Source of the DNA: CAWUKT01 sp963923035
GTDB taxonomy: Bacteria > Bacteroidota > Bacteroidia > J057 > JADKCL01
NCBI GenBank assembly: GCA_963923035.1
Contig: CAWUKT010000001.1
Coordinates: 248,001-312,000, forward strand
Reading direction: 5' to 3'
DNA length: 64,000 nt
Shown here: piece by piece, positions 34,704 to 43,541 of the stretch
Layout of the letters: every line of letters starts with the position of its first letter
Numbering within the stretch: position 1 is the stretch's first letter
The notes under the pieces: generated by a model
The model's input: the letters and a program-made list of their open reading frames with translations, nothing else
Database searches by the model: none
Told to the model about the DNA's origin: nothing
Translations under genes and position numbers: made by a program

Positions 34704-35028
34704 GAAAGCCCCATGCAAGAGTACAGGAGGTGCAGTAGGTTTTGTAGGTTAAAAAGCGTAGGGAATTACAGGGAAATGGGCGGATTGGGAAAGGAACAAG
34801 GGATCAGAATAATCCGAAAAGAGAAACTGGAAAAAGCAGGGTGATGATTTTAGTGCATTCATTGTGAAGGGGCTGGACATTTGGGGCGGATGGAGTAGCA
34901 TGGGAATGGGGGAGAAATCAGAAACAGGGACTGGATTTCAAAGAGGAATACTGGACTTCGACTTTTTTCCTGCTCTCACTTGAAAAATCAGTGGCCGGGC
35001 CTTTTGACAGGGTTGGTTAAAACCAGCA

Positions 35029-35055
35029 CGGAAGCCCCCAAATAGGAGGCTTCCG
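35029..35055 (-). terminator. Terminator after the broken gene
   Basis: CGGAAGCCTCC-TATTT-GGGGGCTTCCG forms a near-perfect 11-bp stem on the minus strand, followed by TGCTGGTTTT. It begins 9 bp after the final TAA of the broken frame at 35064-35483. Confidence 0.65.
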
Positions 35056-35063
35056 CAATTAAA

Positions 35064-35483
35064 TTATACAACAACTTCTCCTCTCCTGATCGTTACCCTG
35101 AAATCCATATTCACCCGCAGCGGCTCAATAAAGGAATAATGGACCTTGAGGCTTTTTTGGTAGTGGTTGACCCGCCGAACGAGTCAGATCAGTGCCAGAC
35201 TGGGGTATTCAAATTGTTCTTCGAGTTCGGCTTTGGAGTAGTCGTTCTACCACCCCAAATCAAGGGTCAGGTTGGTAAGCAGCAAAAAACAATCGGCGGT
35301 TCCCTTTTCCTTTTTGAGGAAGATGAACAGGGCATATTCAGGGTCTGTTTCCATTCCATTGCCCCAAAAAACCAACGCAGAATTCCCTCTCTCGGTGGAG
35401 CTACCAAGAGTGCTGGACCGTTGAGACCCACCCATTTCCATTTTTACTTCTGGGAGACGAAGGCTTATCTTCACTGTGATCAT
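35064..35483 (-). pseudogene. Broken gene with two in-frame stops
   Basis: One 140-codon frame runs from ATG 35483 (MITVKISLRLPEV) to TAA 35064, interrupted by TAG at 35247-35249 and by TGA about 20 codons later. Sequence on both sides of the stops looks like protein: LTNLTLDLGW before, NDYSKAELEEQFEYPSLAL between, and KSLKVHYSFIEPLRVNMDF after. A terminator follows the TAA, as expected for a once intact gene. I do not recognise the family. Nonsense decay is the simplest reading; recoding of both stops is unlikely. Confidence 0.55.
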
Positions 35484-35521
35484 CTTCGGGTGAGGAGGAA
35501 GGATTCAAAAACAAAAGGGAA

Positions 35522-36931
35522 ATGGGAACCACCAGGCAAGAATACCTCAAGCGAATCCACCGGGTCATTGACCATGTGGAGCAGCACCTGGATTCGGATT
35601 TGTCATTGGAGCGCCTCGCCGAAAAAGCGCATTATTCCCCCTTCCATTTCCACAAAGTCTTCACCATCGTCGTCGGAGAGCGCCCCAATGCGTTTGTCAA
35701 AAGGAAGCGACTCGAACGGATCGCCGCGATTCTTTTGGTCGACCCCAATCGAACCTTGGTGGACCTCGCCTATCAATATGGGTTCAACAGTGACAGTTCA
35801 TTCTCGAGGGCCTTAAAGCAATTTTACGGGGTGAGCCCCACGCAATTTAAATCCGAGGGCCACGATTTGATTCGCAAGAATGGTATAGACCCTTTTCCGT
35901 CGTCCGAATACCTTGGGACCATTCACCAAAAAATTGAATGGATCCAGATGAACGCAAAGATTGAGATCAAAGAACTCCCGAAAATGGACCTGGCGGCGAT
36001 TTCCCATATTGGAGAATTTGACAAAATGGCGGCCATGTACGAACGGCTCATGGGCTGGGCCTTTGAGCGGCAAGTGTTGTCGCCGCGGGATTTCAAGGCC
36101 ATTACCCTCTACCACGACAATCCGAACCTCACGCCTCTCCCCAAGGTGCGGTTCAGTGCTTGCATCAAGGTGAAGGAGAAGATTGAGGCGGACGGAGACA
36201 TTCGGCCGATTGCCATGGAGAAAGGCCTGTTTGTAGTGGGGAAATTTGAAATTGCGGGGGAAGACATTCCCAAGGCGTGGGAAAGTCTGACCTTGTGGGT
36301 GATTGAAAATGGCCATCAATTTAGAGATGGGCAGTATTTTGAAGTGTACCACAACGATCCGGCTACCCATCCCGAACAAAAGTTTATCCTCGACATTTGC
36401 ATTCCCTTGGAACGCACCCCGAACCTCAAAGCCACGGGTCCCCAAGCGATTGACCTGCCCACGGCAACCGATCCCGCCGCTCCCTGTGCTTCCCCGCAGG
36501 ACTACCATTTTTTGATCGGGTACATGAAGGAAGTGAGGGCCTATTTGGGAAAGCACTACGAAGGCGCCTTCAAGTTGGGCAATGTCTACCGGGGACATCC
36601 GGAGTACAGCTATTTTTCTTTGAAGGAGCCCACATTGTCCCCCTACAAACTGAAATTCGCCCTCGTCCTGGATGTCGAGCGGCAACGCTTCTCCATTTGT
36701 CTGACGGGGCAAAACAAGGCCGTTCGCAAGCAATACTGGAACCTGTTTCGCGGAAGCGATTTCACCAAGTACCAATTGGTCCCCTCCATCGAGAACAGCC
36801 TGCCGATCATCGAACACGAGATTGTCGCGTGTCCCAATTTCGAGGACCGGGTCGCCTTGACCGAGTTGATCGAGGCCGAGTCGATGGCCTTCATCGACGA
36901 GGTGAGTTCCGCGCTGTTGGGAGGGATTTAG
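35522..36931 (+). CDS. AraC-GyrI-like regulator with DUF7000-like C-terminus
   Basis: A 469-residue fusion. Residues 1-110 are an AraC double HTH (LSLERLAEKAHYSPFHFHKVF; LAYQYGFNSDSSFSRALKQFYGVSPTQF). Residues about 145-310 form a GyrI-like effector domain (IEIKELPKMDLAAISHIG, YFEVYHNDP, DICIPLE). The last 150 residues (YMKEVRAYLGKHYEGAFKLGNVYRG, LTGQNKAVRKQYWNLFRGSDF) resemble the DUF7000 family, as I recall it. AraC-GyrI proteins sense small molecules; the third domain's role is unknown. Target genes are not adjacent. Confidence 0.85.
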   Translation: MGTTRQEYLKRIHRVIDHVEQHLDSDLSLERLAEKAHYSPFHFHKVFTIVVGERPNAFVKRKRLERIAAILLVDPNRTLVDLAYQYGFNSDSSFSRALKQFYGVSPTQFKSEGHDLIRKNGIDPFPSSEYLGTIHQKIEWIQMNAKIEIKELPKMDLAAISHIGEFDKMAAMYERLMGWAFERQVLSPRDFKAITLYHDNPNLTPLPKVRFSACIKVKEKIEADGDIRPIAMEKGLFVVGKFEIAGEDIPKAWESLTLWVIENGHQFRDGQYFEVYHNDPATHPEQKFILDICIPLERTPNLKATGPQAIDLPTATDPAAPCASPQDYHFLIGYMKEVRAYLGKHYEGAFKLGNVYRGHPEYSYFSLKEPTLSPYKLKFALVLDVERQRFSICLTGQNKAVRKQYWNLFRGSDFTKYQLVPSIENSLPIIEHEIVACPNFEDRVALTELIEAESMAFIDEVSSALLGGI

Positions 36932-37246
36932 AGAAGGAATGGACGGTCTTGTGGGTTGGGGAAAATGAGCGAATTGAAATGTCAGGGCCTCTAAACAGCC
37001 TTTTACGCTCATTTAAAAAGGTTGGGAGATTCTTTTTGTCCTTCTCCTCCCATCAACATTCAAGTTGGGTGTTGACCACCCCAAGGCCATTTTCTTTATT
37101 TTGAATCCCCTTTTCAAGCCCCAAAGTCAAGGCCTGAGTTTTCCAGTTTGAACCGGGGGCTTGCGGGGATTCAACTTATATTCTATCTGTGAATACTACC
37201 CTGGAAACCGTTGGGACTTCCACTCCCAACCTAAATCGCTAGTAGA
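36932..37246. other. Intergenic region
   Basis: These 315 bases between two plus-strand genes show no open frame of merit, no terminator with a T-run and no repeat. Confidence 0.5.
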
Positions 37247-39451
37247 ATGAAGAACTTGATATTGACCTGTACAGCCCTGCTGTGGGCGTGGATGAGCCAT
37301 GCCCAAATTTCTCCCGTCTCCAATTTTGGATCCAATCCGGGGAACCTCAGTATGTACACCTACGTCCCGTCGGGGATGCCCTCCAATGCGCCCCTGGTGC
37401 TGGTCTTGCATGGCTGCACCCAGAATGCGACGTCCTACGCCAACGAAACGGATTGGAACAGCCTGGCCGACCAATTCAAGTTCCATGTGATTTACGCCGA
37501 ACAATCCACTTCGAACAATTTCTCCCGCTGCTTCAATTGGTTTGAGAGCGGAGACGCCAGCCGGGGATTGGGGGAAGCGGCTTCTCTCAAAAGCATGGTG
37601 GACTATATGAAATCCAATTTCTCGGTGGATGCCAGCCGGGTTTACGTTACCGGTTTTTCCGCCGGTGGAGCCATGACTTCAGTGATGCTGGCCACCTATC
37701 CGGAGGTTTTCAATGCCGGGGCCGTCATGGCGGGCTTGCCCTACGACGTGGCGAACGGATCTTCCCAGGCTTTTTCGGCCATGTTCGGGAACGTCGATTT
37801 GTCCCCCGCCCAATTGGGGAACCGGGTGCGCAATGCATCCGGCTTTACGGGGCCCTGGCCCCGGGTCTCCGTTTTTCACGGAACCAGCGATTTTACAGTG
37901 TACTACATGAACGAGACAGAGGTGGTGGAGCAATGGACCAACGTACACGGGATCGACCAAACGCCAGAAGTGAACGATCCGGCTTTCTTGGGAAATGCGA
38001 CTGTAAACAAGAAGGAGTACCGGGACGGCGGCGGAAATTCATTGGTGGTTTCCTACAGCTTTAATGGAATGGGCCACGCCATTGCGATCGATCCCGGCAC
38101 AGGATCTCAGCAAGGGGGAAATACGGGAGCCTACGCAACGGATGTTGATTTTTGGTCGTCTTACTATGCGGCGGAATTCTTCGGCTTGATGGGCCCAACG
38201 TTGAACCAACCGACCAATATTACTGCCTCCCCAACGGCATTTGACCAGATTGACCTCACCTGGACGGACAATGAAACCACCGAGACGGGGTATACCGTGG
38301 AGCGCTCCCTCAATGCGAGCGGCCCTTTTTCCACCATCGCCAACCTCCCCGCCAACAGTACCTCTTATACTGATGCAGGATTGACGCAGTTGACGACCTA
38401 TTACTACCGCATCTCGGTCAGCGATGGTTCCAGTACGGCGGCTGGAGCCATTGTGAGTGCCACGACGCCCTCGGATGGCACGCCCACCCCACCCGCGGCA
38501 CCGTCCAATTTGGCCGCGACATCGACCGGCCAAACCAGCATTTCACTGAGCTGGTCCGACAATTTGAACAACGAAGATGCCTTTGTTTTGGAGCGTTCCA
38601 CCGGAAATGCCTCCAATTATGCGGTGATCGCCAATTTGCCCGCCAATACGACGAGCTATGCCGATGGCGGATTGAGCAGCAATACGGCTTATTTCTACCG
38701 GATCAAGGCCGAAAATAGCGCCGGGGCTTCCTCCGCGGTGACGGCCAATGCCACGACGGATGGGCAAGCGGCCATCGTGACCATCGAGCAGCCCACCGGG
38801 ACTGGTGTCTTGAGTTATTTCAACTTCAACGACATGGGGCAGTCCTTCACCGCCATCGCCGATGGGGAGCTCGTGTCCGTAGAAGTCAACCTGGTCCTGG
38901 CGATTTCGGGATCGACCCTGAAAGTATTTCAGGGAAATACCGTTTCCGGAACGCCCATTTACGAAGCGTCCGGCATCAGTGCCGGCTCCGGCTGGCAAAC
39001 CATCACCTTGCCCAACCCCGTTTCCGTCACCGACGGCCAGCAATACACCTTCCAACTCACCGATGCCTCGCTCCGGTACACTTTCTCCAATGCTTACAGC
39101 GGCGGGAATTTGTGGTACAATGCCATTTCGTACTCCGTTTTTGACGCCGCCTTCAGGGCGTCCATCCGCACGACGACCGGCGGCAACAAGGACTTGGCGC
39201 GTACTGTCGATCCCACTCCGGCCTTTCGCGTGTATCCGAATCCTTCTTCGGGCCGGGTCCAGATCGAATGGGATGCCGCCTTGGCGGGAGGCGTGGTCGA
39301 GGTCTTTGGTGTGGATGGGCGGATGCTCAAGCGGGTTGAGAGCCCTGAGAATTCAGCGACTTTGGATTTGGAGGAATTGGGGGCGGGGATGTATTGGGTG
39401 AAGGTATCGGTGGAGGAGCGCTGGGAGGTGGTTCGGGTGGTAGTTGAGTAG
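37247..39451 (+). CDS. Secreted PHB-depolymerase-like esterase with FN3 and T9SS domains
   Basis: A 734-residue exported enzyme. After a signal peptide (ending SHAQ) comes an alpha/beta hydrolase of the PHB depolymerase/feruloyl esterase type (about 25-310) with LVLHGCTQN and the nucleophile Ser138 in TGFSAGGAM; a HA(I)xID segment provides the histidine region. Two fibronectin type III modules follow (about 320-405 and 415-505), then a beta-rich domain and a C-terminal T9SS type A sorting domain from FRVYPNPSSGR. It probably acts on polyesters or ester-linked polysaccharide outside the cell. Confidence 0.9.
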   Translation: MKNLILTCTALLWAWMSHAQISPVSNFGSNPGNLSMYTYVPSGMPSNAPLVLVLHGCTQNATSYANETDWNSLADQFKFHVIYAEQSTSNNFSRCFNWFESGDASRGLGEAASLKSMVDYMKSNFSVDASRVYVTGFSAGGAMTSVMLATYPEVFNAGAVMAGLPYDVANGSSQAFSAMFGNVDLSPAQLGNRVRNASGFTGPWPRVSVFHGTSDFTVYYMNETEVVEQWTNVHGIDQTPEVNDPAFLGNATVNKKEYRDGGGNSLVVSYSFNGMGHAIAIDPGTGSQQGGNTGAYATDVDFWSSYYAAEFFGLMGPTLNQPTNITASPTAFDQIDLTWTDNETTETGYTVERSLNASGPFSTIANLPANSTSYTDAGLTQLTTYYYRISVSDGSSTAAGAIVSATTPSDGTPTPPAAPSNLAATSTGQTSISLSWSDNLNNEDAFVLERSTGNASNYAVIANLPANTTSYADGGLSSNTAYFYRIKAENSAGASSAVTANATTDGQAAIVTIEQPTGTGVLSYFNFNDMGQSFTAIADGELVSVEVNLVLAISGSTLKVFQGNTVSGTPIYEASGISAGSGWQTITLPNPVSVTDGQQYTFQLTDASLRYTFSNAYSGGNLWYNAISYSVFDAAFRASIRTTTGGNKDLARTVDPTPAFRVYPNPSSGRVQIEWDAALAGGVVEVFGVDGRMLKRVESPENSATLDLEELGAGMYWVKVSVEERWEVVRVVVE

Positions 39452-39783
39452 GAGGGCTCGGGTCTTGGGCAGGCTTTTTGAAAGTGGGTATTGAATATCG
39501 ACACTTTCAATATTCTGGTGCGCGATGTCATTGTAAAGGATAAAAAGCCTTTGCGATCTATTGCCTTGGAGTGACGGGGTGAACCTATTGCACGGCTCAT
39601 CCCATGATTTCCCCATTTTCCCTCCCAAACGACATTGCCAACCCTCCTTCAAATGCTCACTTTCTCTTCCTGTGAATCATCCTTTGCAAGTGGGGTAAAA
39701 TAGGAGATATAGTGGGTAATCCAGGACAAGAAAACCTTTTCCCAGCCGCCTACCTTTGAACTGTTCATCTAAAAACATCTATC
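39452..39783. other. Intergenic region
   Basis: These 332 bases hold the promoter element at 39751-39758 for the next gene. Nothing else is recognisable; no T-run terminator follows the esterase gene. Confidence 0.5.
39751..39758 (+). promoter_or_regulatory. -7 element TACCTTTG
   Basis: Exact TAnnTTTG match 25 bp upstream of the ATG at 39784, with a T-rich stretch near the expected -33 position. Confidence 0.55.
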
Positions 39784-40398
39784 ATGAAAACAGCAAGCAT
39801 ATTCGTCATTACTGCTTTGTTCTTGTGTTTTTTCCATGCGGGTAGGGCCAGCGGAGGCGCTGACTTTCAGGCCGAAGTTTCCGACCCGAACACCTTCGTT
39901 CTGAAGCTCCAAAATCCAGGGGAACAAAAAATTCGCGTGTCCTTTTTGGATTTGGATGGGGTTACATTGCACGAAGAATTGTACTCCCGGTCCCAGGTCG
40001 ATCGCAAGTACAACCTCAAAAACCTTCCCGAGGGATCCTACGTCTTGGTGGTGGAGAATGATGGGCTGATTCAACTCCAACCCATTACGAAAACGGAAGA
40101 TTGGTTGATCATTGATGCCGACAGCGCCCAGACCATCTTGCCGCCGCAGATTGACATTTCTGCTCGCTATCTGAATGTCAGCATGGATTTCCCGAGCGAT
40201 ACCCACGTTTACGTCCAGATGGAAGATCATTTCGGGCAGGTGCTTTACGAAGGAGATTTCAATTCCAGGGAACAGCTTCAGACCAGGTTCGATTTGAATC
40301 AGTTGGGAACCGGAGACTATTCTTTTTCGGTCTTCGTCGAAGGAAATGTATTTGATCACCAATACACTGAAATCATCAACCTGGCGGGAGCCAGGTAA
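39784..40398 (+). CDS. Secreted protein with duplicated beta domain, unknown
   Basis: A 204-residue protein with a signal peptide (ending about GRASG). The mature part is two similar halves, about 28-112 and 122-200: RVSFLDLDGVTLHEEL and KYNLKNLPEGSYVLVVE in the first correspond to HVYVQMEDHFGQVLYEG and RFDLNQLGTGDYSFSVF in the second. Each half resembles the beta-sandwich of T9SS C-terminal domains, but the usual YPNP start is missing, so I do not call it a sorting domain. Function unknown. Confidence 0.75.
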   Translation: MKTASIFVITALFLCFFHAGRASGGADFQAEVSDPNTFVLKLQNPGEQKIRVSFLDLDGVTLHEELYSRSQVDRKYNLKNLPEGSYVLVVENDGLIQLQPITKTEDWLIIDADSAQTILPPQIDISARYLNVSMDFPSDTHVYVQMEDHFGQVLYEGDFNSREQLQTRFDLNQLGTGDYSFSVFVEGNVFDHQYTEIINLAGAR

Positions 40399-40436
40399 AT
40401 AGAACAATATCGATTTTTTTTTTCACCTGGATGCCA

Positions 40437-41339
40437 TCAAGATTTCTTGTTGGCATCTTTGATGTTCATGACTTGGGTAAATTGTTTTCGGTAGGCGGAT
40501 GGACTCCAACCCGTGATGTCTTTGAAAATTCGGGTGAAATAGGAAAAATTGTTGAATCCACTTTCCAAGGCAATGTTGGAGATGCTGAGGTGTTGTTCGG
40601 TGAGTAGATTGCAAGCGTGGGCGATCCTGACTTCGTTGACAAAGAGGGTGAAGGTTTTTCCCGAGATCCGTTTGAAATACCGGCAAAATGAGGGGACCGT
40701 CATGCTGGCAATGGCGGAGATTTCGGCCAAAGGAAGGGCCCGCTGAAAATTCTTTTGTACGTGGTTGTAAATCAGGTTGATCCGGTCGTTGTCCGCCTGT
40801 TCTACCTCAAACGCCACCCCATCCGCGTTGAGGATTTCGTACTCTTCGGTCCAGGCCATCTCCTGCAGGATGCAGAGCAGTTCTATCATCCGGGCAAAAT
40901 TGGGGAGGGAATTCAGTTGTTCCACCCGCGCCCCGATCTGCTGTTTGGCTTCCCCATGGAATGCAATCCCCGCCTTGGCCCTCTCAAGCAGTTGCTGCAC
41001 CTCCTTCATTTCCTCAATTTGAAAGAATCCCGGCCCAAAACAGTCCTTCGTGAACTGCACAATCGTCTCGGACTCATTCTGAGTCAGGCGATCGGTGAAC
41101 CCCGTATGGGGCAGCATCGAGCCAATCAAGACAAGGTCTCCGGAATGGTAATAGGAAAGGTGGGTCCCAAAATGGCGCCGTCCGCTCCCGCCCTTCACAT
41201 AGACCAACTCGATTTCGGGGTGGAAATGCCAGAAGGGCGGATTGTCTTGCGGGGCGGGGTCCTGGAACTGTTTGACCGAGAAGGACGATCCAAATCCCGA
41301 GCCGACTTTCTTCAACGAGGGCTTGTATCCTTTGCGCAT
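40437..41339 (-). CDS. AraC family regulator with cupin domain
   Basis: A 300-residue regulator. The N-terminal cupin (about 30-100) shows FWHFHPEIELVYVKGGSG and the glycine of the second strand set. The C-terminal AraC double HTH (about 200-298) has LAEISAIASMTVPSFCRYFKRISGKT and IALESGFNNFSYFTRIFKDITGWSP. The ATG at 41339 is preferred to an in-frame TTG two codons upstream. It is convergent with the secreted protein gene. Likely effector: a sugar or related metabolite, by family analogy only. Confidence 0.88.
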   Translation of the reverse strand: MRKGYKPSLKKVGSGFGSSFSVKQFQDPAPQDNPPFWHFHPEIELVYVKGGSGRRHFGTHLSYYHSGDLVLIGSMLPHTGFTDRLTQNESETIVQFTKDCFGPGFFQIEEMKEVQQLLERAKAGIAFHGEAKQQIGARVEQLNSLPNFARMIELLCILQEMAWTEEYEILNADGVAFEVEQADNDRINLIYNHVQKNFQRALPLAEISAIASMTVPSFCRYFKRISGKTFTLFVNEVRIAHACNLLTEQHLSISNIALESGFNNFSYFTRIFKDITGWSPSAYRKQFTQVMNIKDANKKS

Positions 41340-41939
41340 CGTCAATTGAATTGCTGGGTGTTGATTTCAATGAATAGCTCTTCCTTCCACAATGAAGATA
41401 CGAAATAAGTTGGAGGTGGCAGTGGGGAAAGTTGGGGAGGGATGGGCGTTCAGGGTGGTTGGGTAGGAGGGTTGCTGGAGTAATTCATTTTTTCTTAAAA
41501 GGTAGATGCCCCACTTTGTTGCCAAGAATCACAAGCTGGCCGGGTGCTCCCGTCCGAATGATGGGCCCCGCTCCCCCAACCTCATCTCTAAATCGAACTT
41601 CGAAGTCAGTTCTATGGGGAGCATTTTGGGGCATTGGGGGCCGCAGGGAGGGAAAAACCAAAGGTCAAAGGTCAGTTGGGAGTGGTTGCTGTCCTCTTTG
41701 GGTATGCATCCCCGGACCGATATCGAACTTGGGAGGGGGATTCTGGGGCTTGGAGCGCTCTTAGGACTGTTTTTCCCAGGTAGCAGGCAATTTGGAGCGC
41801 TCCTTTACTTGAAAAGGTCGTTTGATTTATCGAACTCCAAGACTCAACACCATTTTCGACGTTTTTGATCAGCACGGGCCGATTTTGGACCCAAAAAACA
41901 AAGGACGAAGACCGCATTTGACGGTTTCGTCCTCTTTGG
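41340..41939. other. Intergenic region between AraC gene and tRNA-Arg
   Basis: Six hundred bases without a supported gene; short open frames here have no recognisable content. The palindromic word TTGGAGCGCTC occurs at 41750 and 41792, 42 bp apart, and TCGAACT occurs three times (41593, 41723, 41830). The right end carries the tRNA terminator. Confidence 0.5.
41893..41933 (-). terminator. Terminator after tRNA-Arg
   Basis: AGGACGAAACCG / CGGTCTTCGTCCT pair over 12 bp with one bulge (41902-41933) and are followed by TTGTTTTTT on the minus strand. It lies 7 bp beyond the 3' end of the tRNA. Confidence 0.75.
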
Positions 41940-42011
41940 TAGCCCCGGCAAGAATCGAACTTGCATCTAGAGTTTAGGAAACTCCTATTCTATCCATTGA
42001 ACTACGGGGCC
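41940..42011 (-). tRNA. tRNA-Arg (anticodon CCU)
   Basis: The minus strand folds into a cloverleaf of 72 nt: acceptor stem GGCCCCG / CGGGGCT (first pair G-U), an anticodon arm GGAGT-TTCCTAA-ACTCT with anticodon CCT, and a T arm GCAAG-TTCGATT-CTTGC. The CCA end is not encoded (the gene-side sequence continues CC, G-less). It decodes AGG. A terminator follows. No integrase or attachment-site duplication is visible beside it. Confidence 0.93.
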
Positions 42012-42107
42012 AGTCTTCAAAAGTAACTTCCCCCAACCAAAATTCCCAAAAGACCTGTCCCCGCCTCCCATCCAATTATTCCGTAAATTAGAGGAAACAT
42101 TTGCAGC

Positions 42108-43535
42108 ATGAACCAACTCTTTGACGCCTATATCATGGTCGATTGGTCGGGGAAGGACGAGCCCGGACCGCAGCACAAAAAAGACGACCGCCAGAAAAAA
42201 GACAACATCTGGATCGGGGAGGGGAGCCAGCGCGACGGCCAGTGGACCGTCACCGAGACCTATTGCCGGACCCGGCAGCGGGCCCGGCATCACCTCGAGG
42301 CGCGCCTCCGCGACCTCACCCAGGCGGGCCTCCGCACCCTCGTGGGCTTCGACTTTGCCTTCGGCTATCCCCAGGGATTTGCCCAGCTCCTCACCGGAAA
42401 ACCGGGCTGGCAGGGGGTATGGGAGTACCTCGCCGAACACCTCCAGGACGACGAACTCAACGAAAACAACCGCTTTGAGATGGCGGCGGAGATGAATGCC
42501 AAGTTCGCCGAAGAAGGTCCCTTCTGGGGGCATGCGCGCGATGTGGAATGGGAGGGACTCACCGCCAAGAGCCCCTGGAAGGGCGTCGATGAACTCGCCT
42601 TTGGGGAGGCGAAATTGCAGCGGCTCCGGCACACCGATGCCGAGACCAAGGGTGTCCAGGAAGTGTGGAAATTGTACGGGGCGGGAAGCGTTGGCAGCCA
42701 GGCCCTGACGGGGATTCCTGTCGTCCATGCGCTGCGTAACCACCCCGATTTGCAGGCCAACAGCCGGATTTGGCCCTTTGAAATCAGCATGACCAAGAAG
42801 GAGGACCATGCCCTCAAACCGTTGGTGGTCCTGGCCGAGATTTTCCCGGGCGTGGTGGACAAGCAAGTGCGGGAAATGGCGAAAGAAGAGGCCAATGACA
42901 GCGCCCCCAAGGACCAGCTACAGGTCCGGGCGATGGTCCATGAATTGCACCAGACCGATCAGTCGGGTGGGCTTTTCCATTGGTTCTTTGGGGCGACGTC
43001 CATCCCCGAAGCGGCGCGGATGGAAGAAGCGGCTATCTTGAGGCCCCATCCCGAATTGGAGGGGGAGACCAAGAAGAAAGCGCCCACCAAAGAGTCGGCC
43101 CGGTCGGGACGGGAGTCTTCCAAGGCGGAACGGGAAGCCGAACGGGAGCGGCGGAAAGCGGAGCGGGACCAGAAAAAAGCGGAACGCGAAGCCGAGCGGG
43201 AGCGGGCGAAGGCAGAACGCGAAGCCAAACGAAAGGAACGAAAGGCCAACCGGAAAGCGGAGCAGGAAAAAGAAGCCGCGGAACAAAAGGAACAGGTGGA
43301 GAAAGTGAAGGAGGCAGTGGAAAATGCGACGATGCCCGACGAGCCCAATCTCCCGCCGGAAGTCAAGGCCGAAATGGATAAAATCCGCAATGCCAAGCCC
43401 GACGGCATCAACATAGTCGAGGCTAGTATCATCGATCCGAGCCACCATTCGCCCGATTTTGGGAAGATGGAGGAGTTGCGGAAAAAAGAGAAAGGGAAGA
43501 AGGGCAAAAAGAAAAAGGGGAAGAACGAAGAATAA
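42108..43535 (+). CDS. RNase H-like-fold protein with charged coiled-coil tail
   Basis: A 475-residue protein. Residues 1-295 form a domain beginning IMVDWSGKD, with TRQRARHHLEARL, LVGFDFAFGYPQGFA and EEGPFWGHARD. The Asp in VDWS and in GFDF suggest an RNase H-type fold related to DUF429-like proteins; similar proteins in other bacteria carry unrelated-looking cofactor-synthesis labels. Residues 320-410 are a long Lys/Glu/Arg coiled coil (repeats of KAEREAERER), and the end is Lys-rich. No signal peptide. It may bind nucleic acid, but that is inference. It is divergent from the tRNA-Arg gene. Confidence 0.72.
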   Translation: MNQLFDAYIMVDWSGKDEPGPQHKKDDRQKKDNIWIGEGSQRDGQWTVTETYCRTRQRARHHLEARLRDLTQAGLRTLVGFDFAFGYPQGFAQLLTGKPGWQGVWEYLAEHLQDDELNENNRFEMAAEMNAKFAEEGPFWGHARDVEWEGLTAKSPWKGVDELAFGEAKLQRLRHTDAETKGVQEVWKLYGAGSVGSQALTGIPVVHALRNHPDLQANSRIWPFEISMTKKEDHALKPLVVLAEIFPGVVDKQVREMAKEEANDSAPKDQLQVRAMVHELHQTDQSGGLFHWFFGATSIPEAARMEEAAILRPHPELEGETKKKAPTKESARSGRESSKAEREAERERRKAERDQKKAEREAERERAKAEREAKRKERKANRKAEQEKEAAEQKEQVEKVKEAVENATMPDEPNLPPEVKAEMDKIRNAKPDGINIVEASIIDPSHHSPDFGKMEELRKKEKGKKGKKKKGKNEE

Positions 43536-43541
43536 TTGCTT

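Larger units (their letters stand above)
34627..35063. other. Intergenic region
   Basis: No gene is supported in these 437 bases. It contains the leader hairpin at 34650-34703 and the terminator at 35029-35055. The rest is purine-rich plus-strand sequence without recognisable content. Confidence 0.6.

Noticed and set aside
41940..42011. tRNA-Arg as an integration site for a mobile element
   Set aside because: No integrase, no duplicated tRNA 3' end and no change in gene character next to it.
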